Positions 25,870 to 40,974 of a DNA stretch of 64,000 bases are shown here, piece by piece (positions within the stretch are counted from its first letter, which is position 1; each line of letters begins with the position of its first letter). The notes beneath the pieces are model-generated. The model searched no databases, had not been told where the DNA came from, and saw only the letters and a program-made list of their open reading frames with translations. The position numbers and the translations under genes were made by a program. Origin of the DNA: Mugil cephalus (Eukaryota > Chordata > Actinopteri > Mugiliformes > Mugilidae); the NCBI RefSeq assembly GCF_022458985.1, contig NC_061790.1, positions 236,501 through 300,500 of the forward strand. Direction: 5' to 3'.

Positions 25870-27568
25870 GCAGACTTCATTTCCCATGAGCACTCACTGC
25901 TGGTGAGCTCGGGGCTGAGGACAGTGACGGAGACGTTGGCTTTGCCGGTGTGTCCTCTGGAGTCGGTGACAGTCAGCTGGAGGACGTAGAGACCCGGCTG
26001 CAGGTTGGAGAGTCTCACCTGGTCAGGTAGATCCGTCTCCTACAGAAGTCCATTCAAAACAGGCACGTTTAAAGACAGCTCACCTCACCTGTCTCTCTCC
26101 TGTGCGTTAACCCTCCAGGAACCAGGAACCATATGTGGTAACGTCTCTCAGTGAGGTTTATTGTCATGTGGTTTTCATTGAGCCAATCAGAGAAGATCCA
26201 GGAACCATCCTCAGGTCTAATCAGGGTCTAATGTGGTCTACAAGGTCCCCCTCTGACCTGGTTTATTAGGAATCATGAAGAAGAACAAGTGTCCTAATGC
26301 TTCTAATGTGATGATGTTGTTGATGTTCTAATGTGACAAATACATGTTTACATTAGTTTACAAAAGTTTAACAATCTTCTTCCTCATGTCCTACATAAAA
26401 GTCTGGGGTTGAACTTTTGACCGTGATTCAATGGCCTATGGCGGGTTAAGCCCCGCCCTCCAGCTCACCTCCATCTTGACGCCGTGGTCTCCGTCCAGCA
26501 GACTCCAGCGGTAGTCGGTGATGTGAGCGTCGTCCAGGGCCAGACTCTCGATGCCGTTCAATGTCACCTCCACCCCGGGCTGGACCACCACGTCACGGCC
26601 CGCGTTGGCAATGGGCGGAGCCTGTTTACCTGGACAGATCCATTTTATACTGTTGTATTTATCTTTATTTTATTTTTAAAAATATACATGAACGAAACCG
26701 TGCATGTCAAAGAATACAAATATAATATATCTGTGTCTCATGTCCACTTTTATCCTTTAAACGTAAAAGTCACTTTGAAGCTTTTTTATGTTCATTGTTG
26801 AGCACAGGGGGTCACATGACAGCTACGAACCAATCAGAGTATGAACCAGGCTTTAACCCATGTGGTCTTCTTCCACTCTAGACACTCACTTCCGGGTTTC
26901 TTCTTCTACACATTAAATAAATTCATATCGCGACTGATGTTTGCTTTAGTTTAAATAAAGTTTATTTAGATCAGCTGACGCTTACTGATCCGAGGATCAT
27001 CAGGAGCCAATCAGAACCAGCCAATCAGAACCAGCCAATCAGAACCAGCCAATCAGAACCAGCCAATCAGAACCAGCCTATCAGAACCAGCCAATCAGAA
27101 CCAGCCTATCGGGGGCTCACCTGGTCCCTGCAGGTGTCTCTGGAACACGGCGTCTCTGATGGAGCTCTGGTACCCCTCCTGGTTCACGAACCTGCACACG
27201 AACCGGTTCCTGTGGATGCAGTTGAACAGGGAGCACATGCGGAGGGTCTGTCCGGTACCGGGCGGCTCCAGCAGCGCGAGGCTGCATCGCGGATCACGGC
27301 AGCACGCGCGCTCGCACTCGTCCATGGAGCGGACGCGCGCGGTGTCCAGCGGGGCCGCGCCGTCCCTCACCGCGTCCTCTGCGTCCAGCACGAAGTGGTC
27401 GTTACCGGAGCGGAAAGAGCCGCATCCTGCGTCCGCCGCTACCGCGTTTGTCGCACCGCGAGGCGACAGGGGTGGAAGGAGGAGGAGGAGGAGGAGAGGC
27501 AGCAGGGGTGAGGAAGAGGAGGACAATAAGGAAGAGAAGGAAACGGAGGAAGAGGAGGACGGGGGCAT
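21224..27568 (-). CDS. spint1: SPINT1 / HAI-1, Kunitz-type transmembrane protease inhibitor, 10 coding exons
   Basis: HAI-1 inhibits HGF activator, matriptase and related serine proteases at epithelial surfaces. Exons: 27568-27121, 26629-26469, 26039-25898, 24340-24170, 24067-24032, 23189-23061, 22298-22248, 22164-21994, 21614-21552, 21405-21224, all in phase, total 517 aa (human short isoform about 513). In order: a signal peptide with a Leu-rich core, an MANSC domain (ECERACCRDPRCSLALLEP, SLFNCIHRNRFVCRF), a PKD-like domain, Kunitz 1 (KVGPCRASFPRWCYD), an LDLR-A domain (GCCVDRRLECDG), Kunitz 2 (GPCRASHTRWYYDP), a membrane helix (VALAVILSVAILALLAVLGY) and a short tail ending YNSTTKPV, close to human YNHTTRPL. 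Both Kunitz exons are exactly 171 nt with phase-1 borders, as expected from domain duplication. Both predicted P1 residues are Arg. Kunitz 1 has an extra Cys where the family has Tyr (RWYYD). The start at 27568 is the Met that opens the signal peptide; an upstream in-frame initiator seems unlikely. Large satellites fill three introns. Confidence 0.94.
22300..22405. repeat. (GGA)n tract next to a SPINT1 acceptor
   Basis: GAGGAGGAG repeats with GAAAGAG interruptions. On the gene strand this is a C/T tract running into the acceptor at 22299, so it doubles as a very long polypyrimidine tract. Confidence 0.75.
22436..22915. mobile_element. Possible non-autonomous DNA element
   Basis: GTTTACATG motifs recur at both ends (near 22440 and 22880) and inside (near 22505), in a unique AT/GC-mixed stretch unlike the surrounding satellites. 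Weak support; it lies in the SPINT1 intron before the Kunitz-2 side exons. Confidence 0.25.
23178..23999 (-). repeat. Tandem array that copies the SPINT1 LDLR-A 3' splice site
   Basis: About 18 further copies (unit about 36-44 bp, with longer ACAAC-expanded units) of the sequence around the acceptor at 23190. On the gene strand each holds TGTTGTGTGTCCAG followed by AGGTGTGCG, the same bases that open the LDLR-A exon. The authentic site is the last one, next to the exon body. Confidence 0.9.
24360..25612. repeat. Minisatellite with higher-order structure in SPINT1
   Basis: Built from CCTGTCTACCTGTCCAACA and CTGACTAATACCAACA units. Long blocks recur with a higher-order period near 330-340 bp (starts near 24475, 24816 and 25145). 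It fills the intron between the PKD-like and Kunitz-1 exons. Confidence 0.92.
26107..26360 (+). repeat. Dispersed repeat family, copy 1
   Basis: About 255 bp that is nearly identical, in reverse complement, to 40311-40605: shared blocks include GTTTATTGTCATGTGGTTTT, CATTGAGCCAATCAGAGAAG and GAAGAAGAACAAGTGTCCTA. It begins TTAACCCTCC, which recalls piggyBac-type ends, but the other end gives no matching TTAA. Class unknown. Confidence 0.75.
27007..27110. repeat. 14-bp array of CCAAT boxes beside SPINT1 exon 1
   Basis: Eight phased 14-bp units CCAATCAGAACCAG (six CCAAT, two CCTAT) end about ten bases before the exon-1 donor. CCAATCAG is the NF-Y consensus. Confidence 0.85.
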
Positions 27569-28089
27569 TTTGTTAGCCTCAGTTATTCCAGGTGTGGTGG
27601 AGAGGATCAGTTTACCGCTTCTGACGCGTGTCACCGCTTCACTTCAGGCCGATTCTTCCGAGTTTAAAGCGAACCGAGAATCAGAGCCGCTCCTCAGTCT
27701 GAACTCCTCCTTGGGTGAGTCTCACCTGTTCTCTGACAACAACACGCGCCGTCACGCCTTCCACACCCTGTATGACTGTGACGTCACTCAGGTGCGGCCT
27801 CAGTGGCAGGTGGAGTCAAGATGTCAACATGAGCGACCGAGTAACTGAGAAATACAAACCAGTGCAATGACAACCGCCAGGGGGCGACAAACATTTTATT
27901 TTCTGGTGAAAATCAACTAAATACAGTTCATCAGCTCTTTGGTTTGGGAGCAATAAAAACAGAAACCGTAGCAGCATAAAGATAACAACTGCATCAGCTA
28001 TACACAAAAAAGAAGCTGAGATCCAGAACCCTTTTCTCTGCTGTGGTTCTGGAGGAACAGCTACACACTGAATCACCTGATCAGGAAGG

Positions 28090-28262
28090 CTGGTCTGTGA
28101 TTGGCTGGGAGAGGAGGACACTTCACAGACTGATACCAGTCATGGATCATCCTGACCTCCCTCTCCACCAGACGATGGACAGACAACGGAGCTCCTTCTC
28201 CAAGAGACAAAGAACGCTACAGGAAATCTGTCCTGCCTCAGTCCATGCGCCTGTTTAACTCC
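28090..28262 (+). mobile_element. LINE 3'-region fragment
   Basis: A fish L2/CR1-like ORF2 end and tail: GACAAAGAACGCTACAGGAA ... CTGTTTAACTCCTC. Too short and diverged for firm classification. It lies in the SPINT1/BUB1B intergenic space. Confidence 0.4.
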
Positions 28263-28637
28263 TCATCTGCATGTGACACATAACACTCTGGACATCTTTC
28301 CTTCTTGTAATCACTTTTTTCAGTTGTAATTTCTGAAAGAATTCTGTAAGTTACGTGTAGATAGTAGAAAGCGTTCCTCCTGGTGTTGAGTGCCTGTACA
28401 CTGCTGCTGCAGCTTCGTCCAGTAGTTCTGGCTCTGATGACTCTGTGTCTCTTACCAGAATATTTATTACAAAAATACATTTTCAAAGAGCTCATAAATC
28501 CAAAGTCTGGTAGTTTTAATGTGTTGCGTCAAAAATGGACAGGAGAGGTTTGTGATTAGTGTTTCTAAATGTATAATCAGTTTATTGATATAGTTTATTC
28601 TTTATGGCAGATGGATAGTCAATGAAGCCAAATAATA

Positions 28638-28686
28638 TTATATTATATTATATTATATTATATTATATTATATTATATTATATTAT
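28638..28686. repeat. (TATTA)n microsatellite
   Basis: Ten or so pure pentanucleotide copies. Confidence 0.9.
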
Positions 28687-28776
28687 AATCTGTCAGTTCT
28701 CCCTCCGGCCCGCGGGGGCGCTCTAACAGAACGTTACTCCGCAGAAGTGACGTAGAAGCTGTTTTCATCGAACCGT

Positions 28777-28805
28777 CCAATCAGCGGCACCGTAGGTAGT
28801 TTAAA
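28777..28805 (+). promoter_or_regulatory. CCAAT box plus CHR-like element, likely cell-cycle promoter of the BUB1B-type gene
   Basis: CCAAT at 28777-28781 is followed by TTTAAA at 28800-28805 and then CGCGG. NF-Y CCAAT boxes upstream of a CHR element (TTTGAA, with TTTAAA as a known variant) are typical of G2/M genes, which suits a spindle-checkpoint gene. The site lies just before the inferred non-coding first exon, whose donor is at 29046. Function is inferred. Confidence 0.5.
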
Positions 28806-28954
28806 CGCGGCTGACAGCGGGCGGATCGAGGCTGTTATTACTATATATTTAAAGATTTTGATCTGTCTATATTCATCTGAACATCAGGCAGCAGAGACGC
28901 GGCGTCGCTCTCACGACGCGATCACGGAGCGACGGATTATTCAGCCTCTAACCG

Positions 28955-28996
28955 ATGTCACACCGTCGAACGGAACTCCGTCCAGAAACTTTGTAA
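28955..28996 (+). other. Short upstream ORF in the 5' leader of the BUB1B-type gene
   Basis: A 13-codon ATG-to-TAA frame lies in the inferred first exon, which ends at a GTAAGA donor at 29046. The next exon appears to start after a TGTCCTCAG acceptor at 29217. The stop separates this ATG from the coding frame that starts at 29250, supporting 29250 as the real start. A role in translation control is only a possibility. Confidence 0.4.
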
Positions 28997-29249
28997 TTTA
29001 AAATAAAACGTGAGAGTGAGTGGGACAGGGTCAAAGGTCACCACGGTAAGAGGGCTTACCTGGAGCAGCATTATCCAGACTTCAGTTCGGCCTAGACACA
29101 AAGTACCTGGACGTGTTTACCTGACTGTTAACTGATCTTAACTGAACTGTTGAATGACCGTTAAGGTTCAATGTTTATATCGATCAGCTGATCGGTCTGA
29201 ATGGTCCCTGTCCTCAGGTCCAGGTCCAGGTCCAGGTCCAGGTGCAGTG

Positions 29250-32200
29250 ATGGCGGAGGCCCTGGTTATGTCGTCTGTCTGTAGACAGTAAGTGAGATCA
29301 GTCAATAATGATTATTTGTTATCACAATTAAGACATCGACACTGATAATAATTAATAATCTGTTAATTAATTCGTTTGATCCCAGGATTTATAAATAAAT
29401 TTATAAATCAAGTGAACTGAGACATAGCATAGCATAGACTGTAAATAAATATGGACCGACTCCTCTAACCTATAGGTGTATAGGTCATAAACTCCACCCC
29501 CTCCATGTTAGTGGGCGGGACTACAACACTAAAAAATTTCCACGGATGCTTTCTGTCATTATGGGTAGTTAATATAATGGTGATGAAGGTTAAAGTGTCA
29601 ACTTTTTTCGCTACCTTTCACTTTAGTTATACGACGCTATAGAAACAGGATATGACATAATGGAGTATAATCCATCATTCCCGTGTAGCTGGTGGCGGTA
29701 GAGCAGAGCGTAGGATTACCTACACGGGGCATGGTGAGTCTGGAGGAAGTGTGGGCGGGGCATGGTGAGTCTGGAGAAAGTGTGGGCGGGGCATGGTGAG
29801 TCTGGAGGAAGTGTGGGCGGGGCTATTCTCTGGCTTGTCCTCTGAACGTGAGTTTAGTGTCAGGGTAAAAGTCCAGTAACTGGAAATGTTGTCTGCAGGT
29901 CGACCACTCACAGCGAGGCCCATCTAAGTGGAGGGGAGGGGCTTTTGGAGGAGGGCGGGGCCAATCTGAGGAGCGAGTACTGTAAGGAGTCGCTGACGAG
30001 AGGAGGCGAGGAGCTGAGCTTCGAGGAGCTGAGAGCAGAACGATACCAGCAGAGGAAGCAGAGGGAGATGGAGGGTGGGTCTCACTCATTTTAAAACACA
30101 ATAAAACACAACAACAACCATAAACAATAATAACACAAAATCACAACTCACTGGTGTTGTCCATGTCCTCTCTCCCTGTCCTCTCACTGTGTTAAACTCT
30201 GCTTGTGTCCTGTTGTTTATCAACTGGTTTTATTTACCTACAATAGTTTAAATCCAGACTGTTCATCTTGTTTTCCTTTATTTTTTAATCTGTATGTTCT
30301 TGTTTTTGAGAGAACAGAGTTTCTGAACGCCGTGAACATTCAGAGGAACATTGTTGTTTACGTTTGTCTCCTTCAGAGAAACTCAGGACTCTGACGGAGG
30401 TGAAGCAGCAGCTGAGTCTGGAGCTGGAGGAGAAGAAGAAGGAGCTGATGGTGATGAGGAGGAGGAGCCGACGGCCCCCGGTAACCTGACAAAATAATAG
30501 GAACACCTGCCTAGCTTATTCTCACAGGGTTAGCCTAACATGCTAGCAGTGTTAGCGCAACATGCCAGCAGGGTTACCCTAGCATTCTAGCAAAGTCAGG
30601 GTAACATGCTAGCAGGGTTAGCTAACCTGTTAGCCTAACATCTTGGTCCCTGTCTCAAACATCATGCTAGCTTAGATGCTGACATTATGTGTGGACTCAG
30701 TCTGAACTGTACCTAATGTAGTGGCCACTGTCTTCTGACTCCTCCCCTCAGATTGCCGGTGTGGCCCCGCCCACTTCCTCCTCCACTGTGTGTGAGGCTG
30801 CTGCTGCAAGGCCTGCTGGGTAATAAACATGTCGCCCTCTCTCTCTAAGGTTCAGTGGATCTGGAACTCATCGTCTCATTTCCTCTCAGCAGAACCTGTT
30901 CAGACCAGGACCTGGACCACAGAGGGGGGACAGGTGAGACCCCAGAACCAGGACCAGATTAACCAGTCTGACATAGTCTGTCTGGATGTTGTTAATGACT
31001 AGTGGAGGTAACTAGATCTGGTCTGGTCTGGTCTGGTCCAGGAAGACTAGAGTCTGGATCAGTCTGACCAACAGGAGGCGGAGTCACGGTGGCCATCTTG
31101 TCTCTAAAACCGAACTGGTTGATTTATGTCCTCAGGTCAGACCCAGAGCAGACCGGACTCCTTGAGACCAGAGTCCAGAACCAGTGAGATGCTGAGCCCC
31201 ACCAAGTACAGCGGCATGAGGGTCGGGTCGGCTGGGGACAGGAGTGCACTGGGGGAGGACCAGGACATCCAGGACCAGGAGAAGGTGGACCAGAACCAGG
31301 AGCGGGAGGAGGTGGACCAGGACTGGGACCAGGGGGTGGTGGACCAAGCTGCTTCTGGTACCAATTCTTCACTGATGGTTTTGGTTCCGGGTTCCAATGA
31401 AGAATTAATGCCTGATCATTCCAGACCAGAACTGACTAGACCAGCCTGGTCTGGACCAGTCCAGAGTCTGGTCCTAGGGTCTGGTCTGGAGTCTGGTCCA
31501 GAGTCTGGTCACAGGGTCTGGTCCAGAGTCTGGTCCAGAGTCTGGTCACAGGGTCTGGTCCTAGAGTCTGGTCCTAGGGTCTGGTCTGGAGTCTGGTCCA
31601 GAGTCTGGTCACAGGGTCTGGTCCTAGAGTCTGGTCTGGAGTCTGGTCCAGAGTCTGGTCACAGGGTCTGGTCCTAGGGTCTGGTCCTAGAGTCTGGTCT
31701 AGACTCTGGTCCTAGGGTCTGGTCCTAGACTCTGGTCCTAGGGTCTGGTCCAGACTCTGGTCACAGGGTCTGGTCCTAGAGTCTGGTCTGGAGTCTGGTC
31801 CAGAGTCTGGTCACAGGGTCTGGTCCTAGAGTCTGGTCCTAGAGTCTGGTCTAGACTCTGGTCCTAGGGTCTGGTCTCACCCCACCATGTGGACCAGTTT
31901 AATCCATGTGAATGTCTGTAATTAGATATTTGTGGTGAGACCAGGTCCTGAGATAAAACTGATCCAGATAGAACCAGGACCTCTGGGACCCTCACGCCTC
32001 GTGGATCCAGTCTTCATAGCTGAGGACCAGGTCTGCTGTGTCTCTTCCAGATTTGGGGGACCCCTCCCACCCGGATGTCCGGCGCCGTCTCCTGGAGCTC
32101 TGTGATGTCACTTCCTGTCCAGACTGTCACTCGGAGCTCCGCCCCCTTCCAGCTGTGGAGGAGAACTCGTGTCTGTGTCTCGGTACGGGTCTGGTTTCTG

Positions 32201-33515
32201 GTTTCTGGTCTCATGTTGTACCGTAACATGGACTGATCAGTGAGGGGGGGTCATGTCTGCACCTGTCCACCAGGGGGCGTCCTCTACCACATCTACTCCA
32301 CAATCCTGGAGGGGAACGGTTTCTCCGTCTTTAAAGGGGCCACAGAGCAGGACTACGCCCTCCTCAAGGTCTGGACCAGGACTCTGCCAGCACACTTAGG
32401 TCAGGTCTGATTCCGTCTGGTCTGGGTTCAGGTCTAGACTCTGTGTTGTCCTGCAGGTGGACAGCAGTTCCGTCCTCTGGGACTTCCACCAGCTGACTCG
32501 TCTGAGGACGGGTTCTCTTCCTGAGGGTCTACCTCTGATCAGCTGTTTCCTGTTTGTGGACGGCAGCATCACGGTCTACACCACCCCCCCAGGACACATG
32601 TTCACGGTGAGTCATGGTTCAGGTCTTGTGGGTCTTGGGGGGCCTGGGTTGTGACGTGGACTGTCTGTGTGCCAGGACCTGGTGCAGAGCGTCTCCTCGG
32701 ACTCAGTGGGTTTTAGAGCCGTGGCTCTGCTGAGGCTGGTCTCTGAGCTGGATTCCTGTAGACTGGTTCATGGCGCGCTGCAGCCCCCCCTCCTCACCTG
32801 CTGCCACAGGTAGGTCTTCTAGGGTCGGGACTAGGGTCTGGACTAGGGTCGGGACTAGGGTCAAACTAAACCTCTGAAAGATAAAGATTACATCAAAGAT
32901 GGCCGCCATCATGAACGCTGGTTAACTCTGATCCTCTGGTTCTGGTTCTGGTTCTGGTCCTGGTCTTAGAGGGTTCCATCTGTCTGACTGGGTTCTCCCG
33001 GTGGACTGGTCTTCCTCCGTGGACCTGGACCTGCAGCCGGACGTGACCTCCGTCCAGCAGCTCCCCTCAGCTCAGACCTACATCAGCCTGGGTCTGCTGG
33101 AGCCCACCGCCCCCCCACAGCTGGTACTCACCTGTCCACTCACTTCAGGCTCCGCCCCCTTCACTGGGATTACCAGGCATTAACCCCTCCCCCTCTCCTG
33201 TCAGGTGGACCTGGTGGGCGTGGCTGAAACTGTCCACCTCCTCCTCACCAACAGCAGGATGGTCCCGGTCCAAGACGCCAGCGGCTGGACGGCCCAGGAC
33301 TTCAGCGGGGACGAGCCCTGGTAGGACTCACACCTGGACTCTGTCTTTCTCTATTCTGGTTCTGGTCTAATCTGGTCTAATCCTTGCCCTCCAACAGTGA
33401 CATGTACACCAGGATGTGGAGGAGGTTTTTCCGGTCCCTGTTGAATCCTGGTGGTCGTTCACCTCGGTCCATCCTGTCAGAGCTGAAGGATCAGCTGACG
33501 TCTCTCTACCAATGA
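29250..33515 (+). CDS. bub1b: BUB1B/BUBR1-type mitotic checkpoint pseudokinase lacking the Mad3 N-terminus
   Basis: BUBR1 works at kinetochores in the spindle checkpoint and in chromosome alignment. Exons: 29250-29287, 29899-30074, 30377-30480, 30752-30819, 30890-30933, 31136 to about 31.4 kb (donor unresolved because it enters a minisatellite), 32051-32182, 32274-32368, 32457-32606, 32676-32809, 32970-33123, 33205-33320, 33398-33515; all resolved junctions agree in phase. The second exon encodes a GLEBS-like Bub3-binding motif ([20 protein letters not shown], compare human YCKEKIYAGVGEFSFEEIR). A basic coiled stretch follows, then the C-terminal kinase-like fold: [14 protein letters not shown] matches human TVIKVSSQPVPWDF. 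The catalytic-loop site reads VHGALQPP (human BUBR1 VHGDLSP) and the DFG site reads VDW. The TPR, KEN boxes and other N-terminal parts of human BUBR1 are absent: translation starts MAEALVMSS a few dozen residues before GLEBS. PAK6 follows in tandem, as in human, which supports BUB1B over BUB1. Confidence 0.85.
29725..29822. repeat. 33-bp repeat in intron of the BUB1B-type gene
   Basis: Three copies of a unit with GGGGCATGGTGAGTCTGGAG and AAGTGTGGGC. Confidence 0.8.
31440..31880. repeat. 12-13-bp minisatellite overlapping the edge of a BUB1B-type exon
   Basis: AGTCTGGTCCAG / GGGTCTGGTCCTA units. The exon beginning at 31136 reads openly into this array, so its donor cannot be placed. Confidence 0.88.
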
Positions 33516-33542
33516 ACCTTCAGCTGTTACTCTGCCTGTTTA

Positions 33543-33548
33543 AATAAA
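33543..33548 (+). terminator. Poly(A) signal of the BUB1B-type gene
   Basis: AATAAA 28 bp past the stop codon, with two more copies within the next 40 bp. Confidence 0.6.
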
Positions 33549-34743
33549 GTTAACTGATGTTAATAAAGTTGTTTCAATAAAGTTTGTTGGATCTGGTTTG
33601 TCGTGTTTAGTTAATTAAGGTGAAACACTGATTCAAAGTCTGAGTTCAGTCAATTAAAACTGAAATCTGTCGTTTCCATAGCAACGCGCTTACAGGAAAC
33701 GGATCACGTGACTGAGCTGAATTAACTCTCATGTTGAACGTGATCGAGTCCAGACTGGACGAGCCTCAGCGTAAACTGGTTGGTGGAGATGACGTTAAAT
33801 CTATCATAAAATGAATGGAGTCTGGTTGAGTCACCTCTGCCTCCTCCTCCTCTGCCTGAGGGGAGAGCGAGACATGCTGCAGCTTGCAGAGAGAGGGAGA
33901 GAGACACCTCCTCACCTCCTCTTGTCTCCTCCTTTCTCCTCTCTGCAGCCACGAGCTGTGTCATGTTTCTTATCAGTGGCTGAATCTGTCGAGTCTGGAT
34001 CTGACCTGAGTCCCACAAGAGTCCGTTCAGAATCCTCCTGTTTTATGTGACGAGCAGGAGTTCTGTTCTGCTGAACCACCGTCGCGTTAATAAAGCTTCT
34101 TCAAACAGACTCCGCCTCCCTCCACCTGGAACCAGGTGAGACGGCCACGAAGAGGTGGGGGAGGGAGAGTCGGGGGGAGGAGGAAGAGCAGCAGAGAGTC
34201 TGAGGAGAACGACACCACGAACCGACCAGTCCCACCTGGACCCACCTGGAACTGACTGGAACCGACCGGCCCCACCTGGACTCACCTGGACTCACCTGGA
34301 ACTGACGAGACCCACCTAGAACCACCTGGAACCGACAAGACACACCTGGACCTGACTGGAACGGACTAGACCCACCTGGACACACCTGGACCTGACTGGA
34401 ACGGACAAGACCCACCTAGAACCACCTGGAACCGACAAGACACACTTGGACCCACCTGGAACTGAATGGAACCGACTAGATCCACTTGCACCCACTTGAA
34501 CCCATCTAGACCCACCTAGACCCACCTGAAACTGACTGGACTCACCTGGACCCACTGGACCTACCTGAAACTGACTGGACCCACCTGGACCCTGCAGCCA
34601 GGTGAGTGTCTGAGTTCTCCACTGAACCGTCCCCATCTTTAGTTTCTGATGGTTCAGGTCCAGGCCCAGGTTCGGGTTCAGGTTCAGGTCCAGTTTCCAC
34701 AGAGAGGCTCCAAACTCTCATTGGTCAGTTTCTCTCTGATGTC

Positions 34744-34778
<35 letters not shown>

Positions 34779-35620
34779 TATTATTAAATCGTCTGATATT
34801 TGAATGGAGTCTGGTGGAGATTCCCAGTCGGGTCTCTGGAACCGGAACCCTCAGGTCTCTAGAACCAGAACCCTCAGGTGTCTAGAACCAGAGCCGTCAG
34901 GGTTAGCATATGGCTAGTGTTAGCTTATCTTCAGGTAGCCAGTTTTTTGTTGACCCGTCCATCCACCCAGACCTCCTGGACCATGTGACCTACTTCCTGG
35001 ACCATGTGACCTACTTCCTGGTGGGTGCAGCTGGAGGCCGTTGTCAGGGCGACAGGAACTGAGCTGGAGGAGTCTGGTCACACCCTGAAAACACACACAG
35101 CATTACACACACAACACTAAACTAATACAATACACACAGCATTAGAGACAACACCTCCTGGAAACGCACAACACAACAACACAACAACACAACACAATAC
35201 GTCAATGACACAACAACAACACAACACCCGTCATGCATCACATGATCAAAGTATTTTAACGATAAATGAGGTCAGATGTACAAAACAGGATGTGAACACT
35301 TACATGTTAACATTAGCTTAGCATGTTAGCGTTAGCACCACATGGTTCCCAGTGGAATCTGAGTCCAGCCTCTGGTCTCTGTAAACAGCTTCTGATTGGT
35401 TGTTGAGGTTCCCTGTGTTCTGATTGGCCCCCAGGTGAACGGAGCTGATCCCATGACCTCCTGACCTCTGACCTCCAGGTGAGTATGAATCCTCGATGTG
35501 CTGCTCTCTCTTCGACTATTAGCTAGCATGCTAACCGTAACTAGCTCATCCATGCTAGCTTTTCTTCAAGCTTGTATATCTGAGAGTAACTTGCAGTAAC
35601 AGCTCCGGTTGTTTTCCTCA
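33549..35620. other. BUB1B-PAK6 intergenic region
   Basis: Contains a degenerate satellite, an (ATT)n tract near 34747 and probably the PAK6 5' UTR exon(s), which I could not place. No other gene is seen. Confidence 0.45.
34215..34600. repeat. Degenerate GGACCCACCTGGAACTGAC repeat
   Basis: Imperfect 10-30 bp units between the BUB1B-type gene and PAK6. Confidence 0.8.
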
Positions 35621-35654
35621 GGTCTCATCGCGTGGTGGCTGCGTTGCCGTGGCG

Positions 35655-39753
<4,099 letters not shown>

Positions 39754-40310
39754 ACCCCTGAGACTCACCTGAGACTCACCCGAGACTCACCTAAGACTCA
39801 CCTGAGACTCACCTGAGACGAGTCTTCCAGACGGTTTGACTGCACCATTTAAAGTGAGTTCTGATTGGATGTTAGAGAAGCTGCAGCCTCAGCAGCCAAT
39901 CACACAGCGGTATTGCCGTAAGCCCCTCCCACCTGGACTACCAGGAGGGTGAGCTCGTGGTCATGGGGTCAGCTGATGTCACCTGAGAGGAGGCTGTGGC
40001 CGGAGGATTTGGTTCCTTCATGTTTCTACGGTTGTGTTTATTGAGAATATTCAACATTTATCTATTTTAAATCTCTTCTTTAAGCTTTACAGGCTCTAAC
40101 TGGAAAACACTGAACCCCAGAGTGTTACTGTAGGACGTCAGAAGACTGGTTTACTTTAGTGAAATATTTCAAATTGTTTTCTTTTTCCTGAGTTAAATCC
40201 AGATGAATGAATGTCTCATATCTGGTTCTGGTCTCATATCTGGTTCTGGTCTCATATCTGGTTCCTGGTCTCATATCTGGTTCCTGGTCTCATATCTGGT
40301 TCCTGGTCCT

Positions 40311-40605
40311 TAAACTAATGTAAACATGTATTTGTCACATTAGAACATCAGAGCTGATTCAGACACTTGTCAACATCATCACATTAGAAACATTAGGACA
40401 CTTGTTCTTCTTCATGGTTCCTAATAAACCAGTTCAGAGGGGGACCTTGTAGACCACATTAGACCCTGATTAGACCTGAGGATGTTTCCTGGATCTTCTC
40501 TGATTGGCTCAATGAAAACCACATGACAATAAACCTCACTGAGAGGAACCAGAAACCACGTTACCACATGTGGTTCCTGGTTCTAGATGGAGGGTCAACA
40601 GTTAA
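40311..40605 (-). repeat. Dispersed repeat family, copy 2
   Basis: Reverse-oriented partner of 26107-26360, inside the likely 3' UTR/downstream region of PAK6. It is longer by one internal block (GACAAGTGTCTGAATCAG, read on the minus strand). On the plus strand it offers AATAAA at 40423-40428 and 40528-40533, which might serve PAK6. Confidence 0.75.
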
Positions 40606-40974
40606 ATAATAAATTAATTCGTTTCCTTGTTTAATCTGAGGAGACATCAACTCTTTCTCTGAATCAGAGCTTCAACAAAAACCACCGTTAAAACTTTTAA
40701 ATGATGATGAGAAAAGCACTTTTAATGTTTCTGTTCTTCAACTGTGATGATGATGGTGATAAAGTTATTCTTTCTCTTACAGTGGTTTTATAAACATGTG
40801 TAATAATTAATTATATAATAAATATGTTCAGTATAAAATGTTTTTGTTTCACGTTTTTTTTTGTTTTGTTTTTTACTTTAAAACATTAAAACCTAAACAA
40901 GACCAATGAGAACCAACCAGGAAGTACAGAAAGTCACAACATGTCCTCCGCACACCACCTTAGCTCTGAAGGCT

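Larger units (their letters stand above)
27569..28776. other. Head-to-head intergenic region SPINT1/BUB1B-type
   Basis: Holds the SPINT1 5' flank, a LINE fragment and a (TATTA)n repeat. I looked for Mad3/TPR exons on the plus strand here and found none. Confidence 0.5.
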
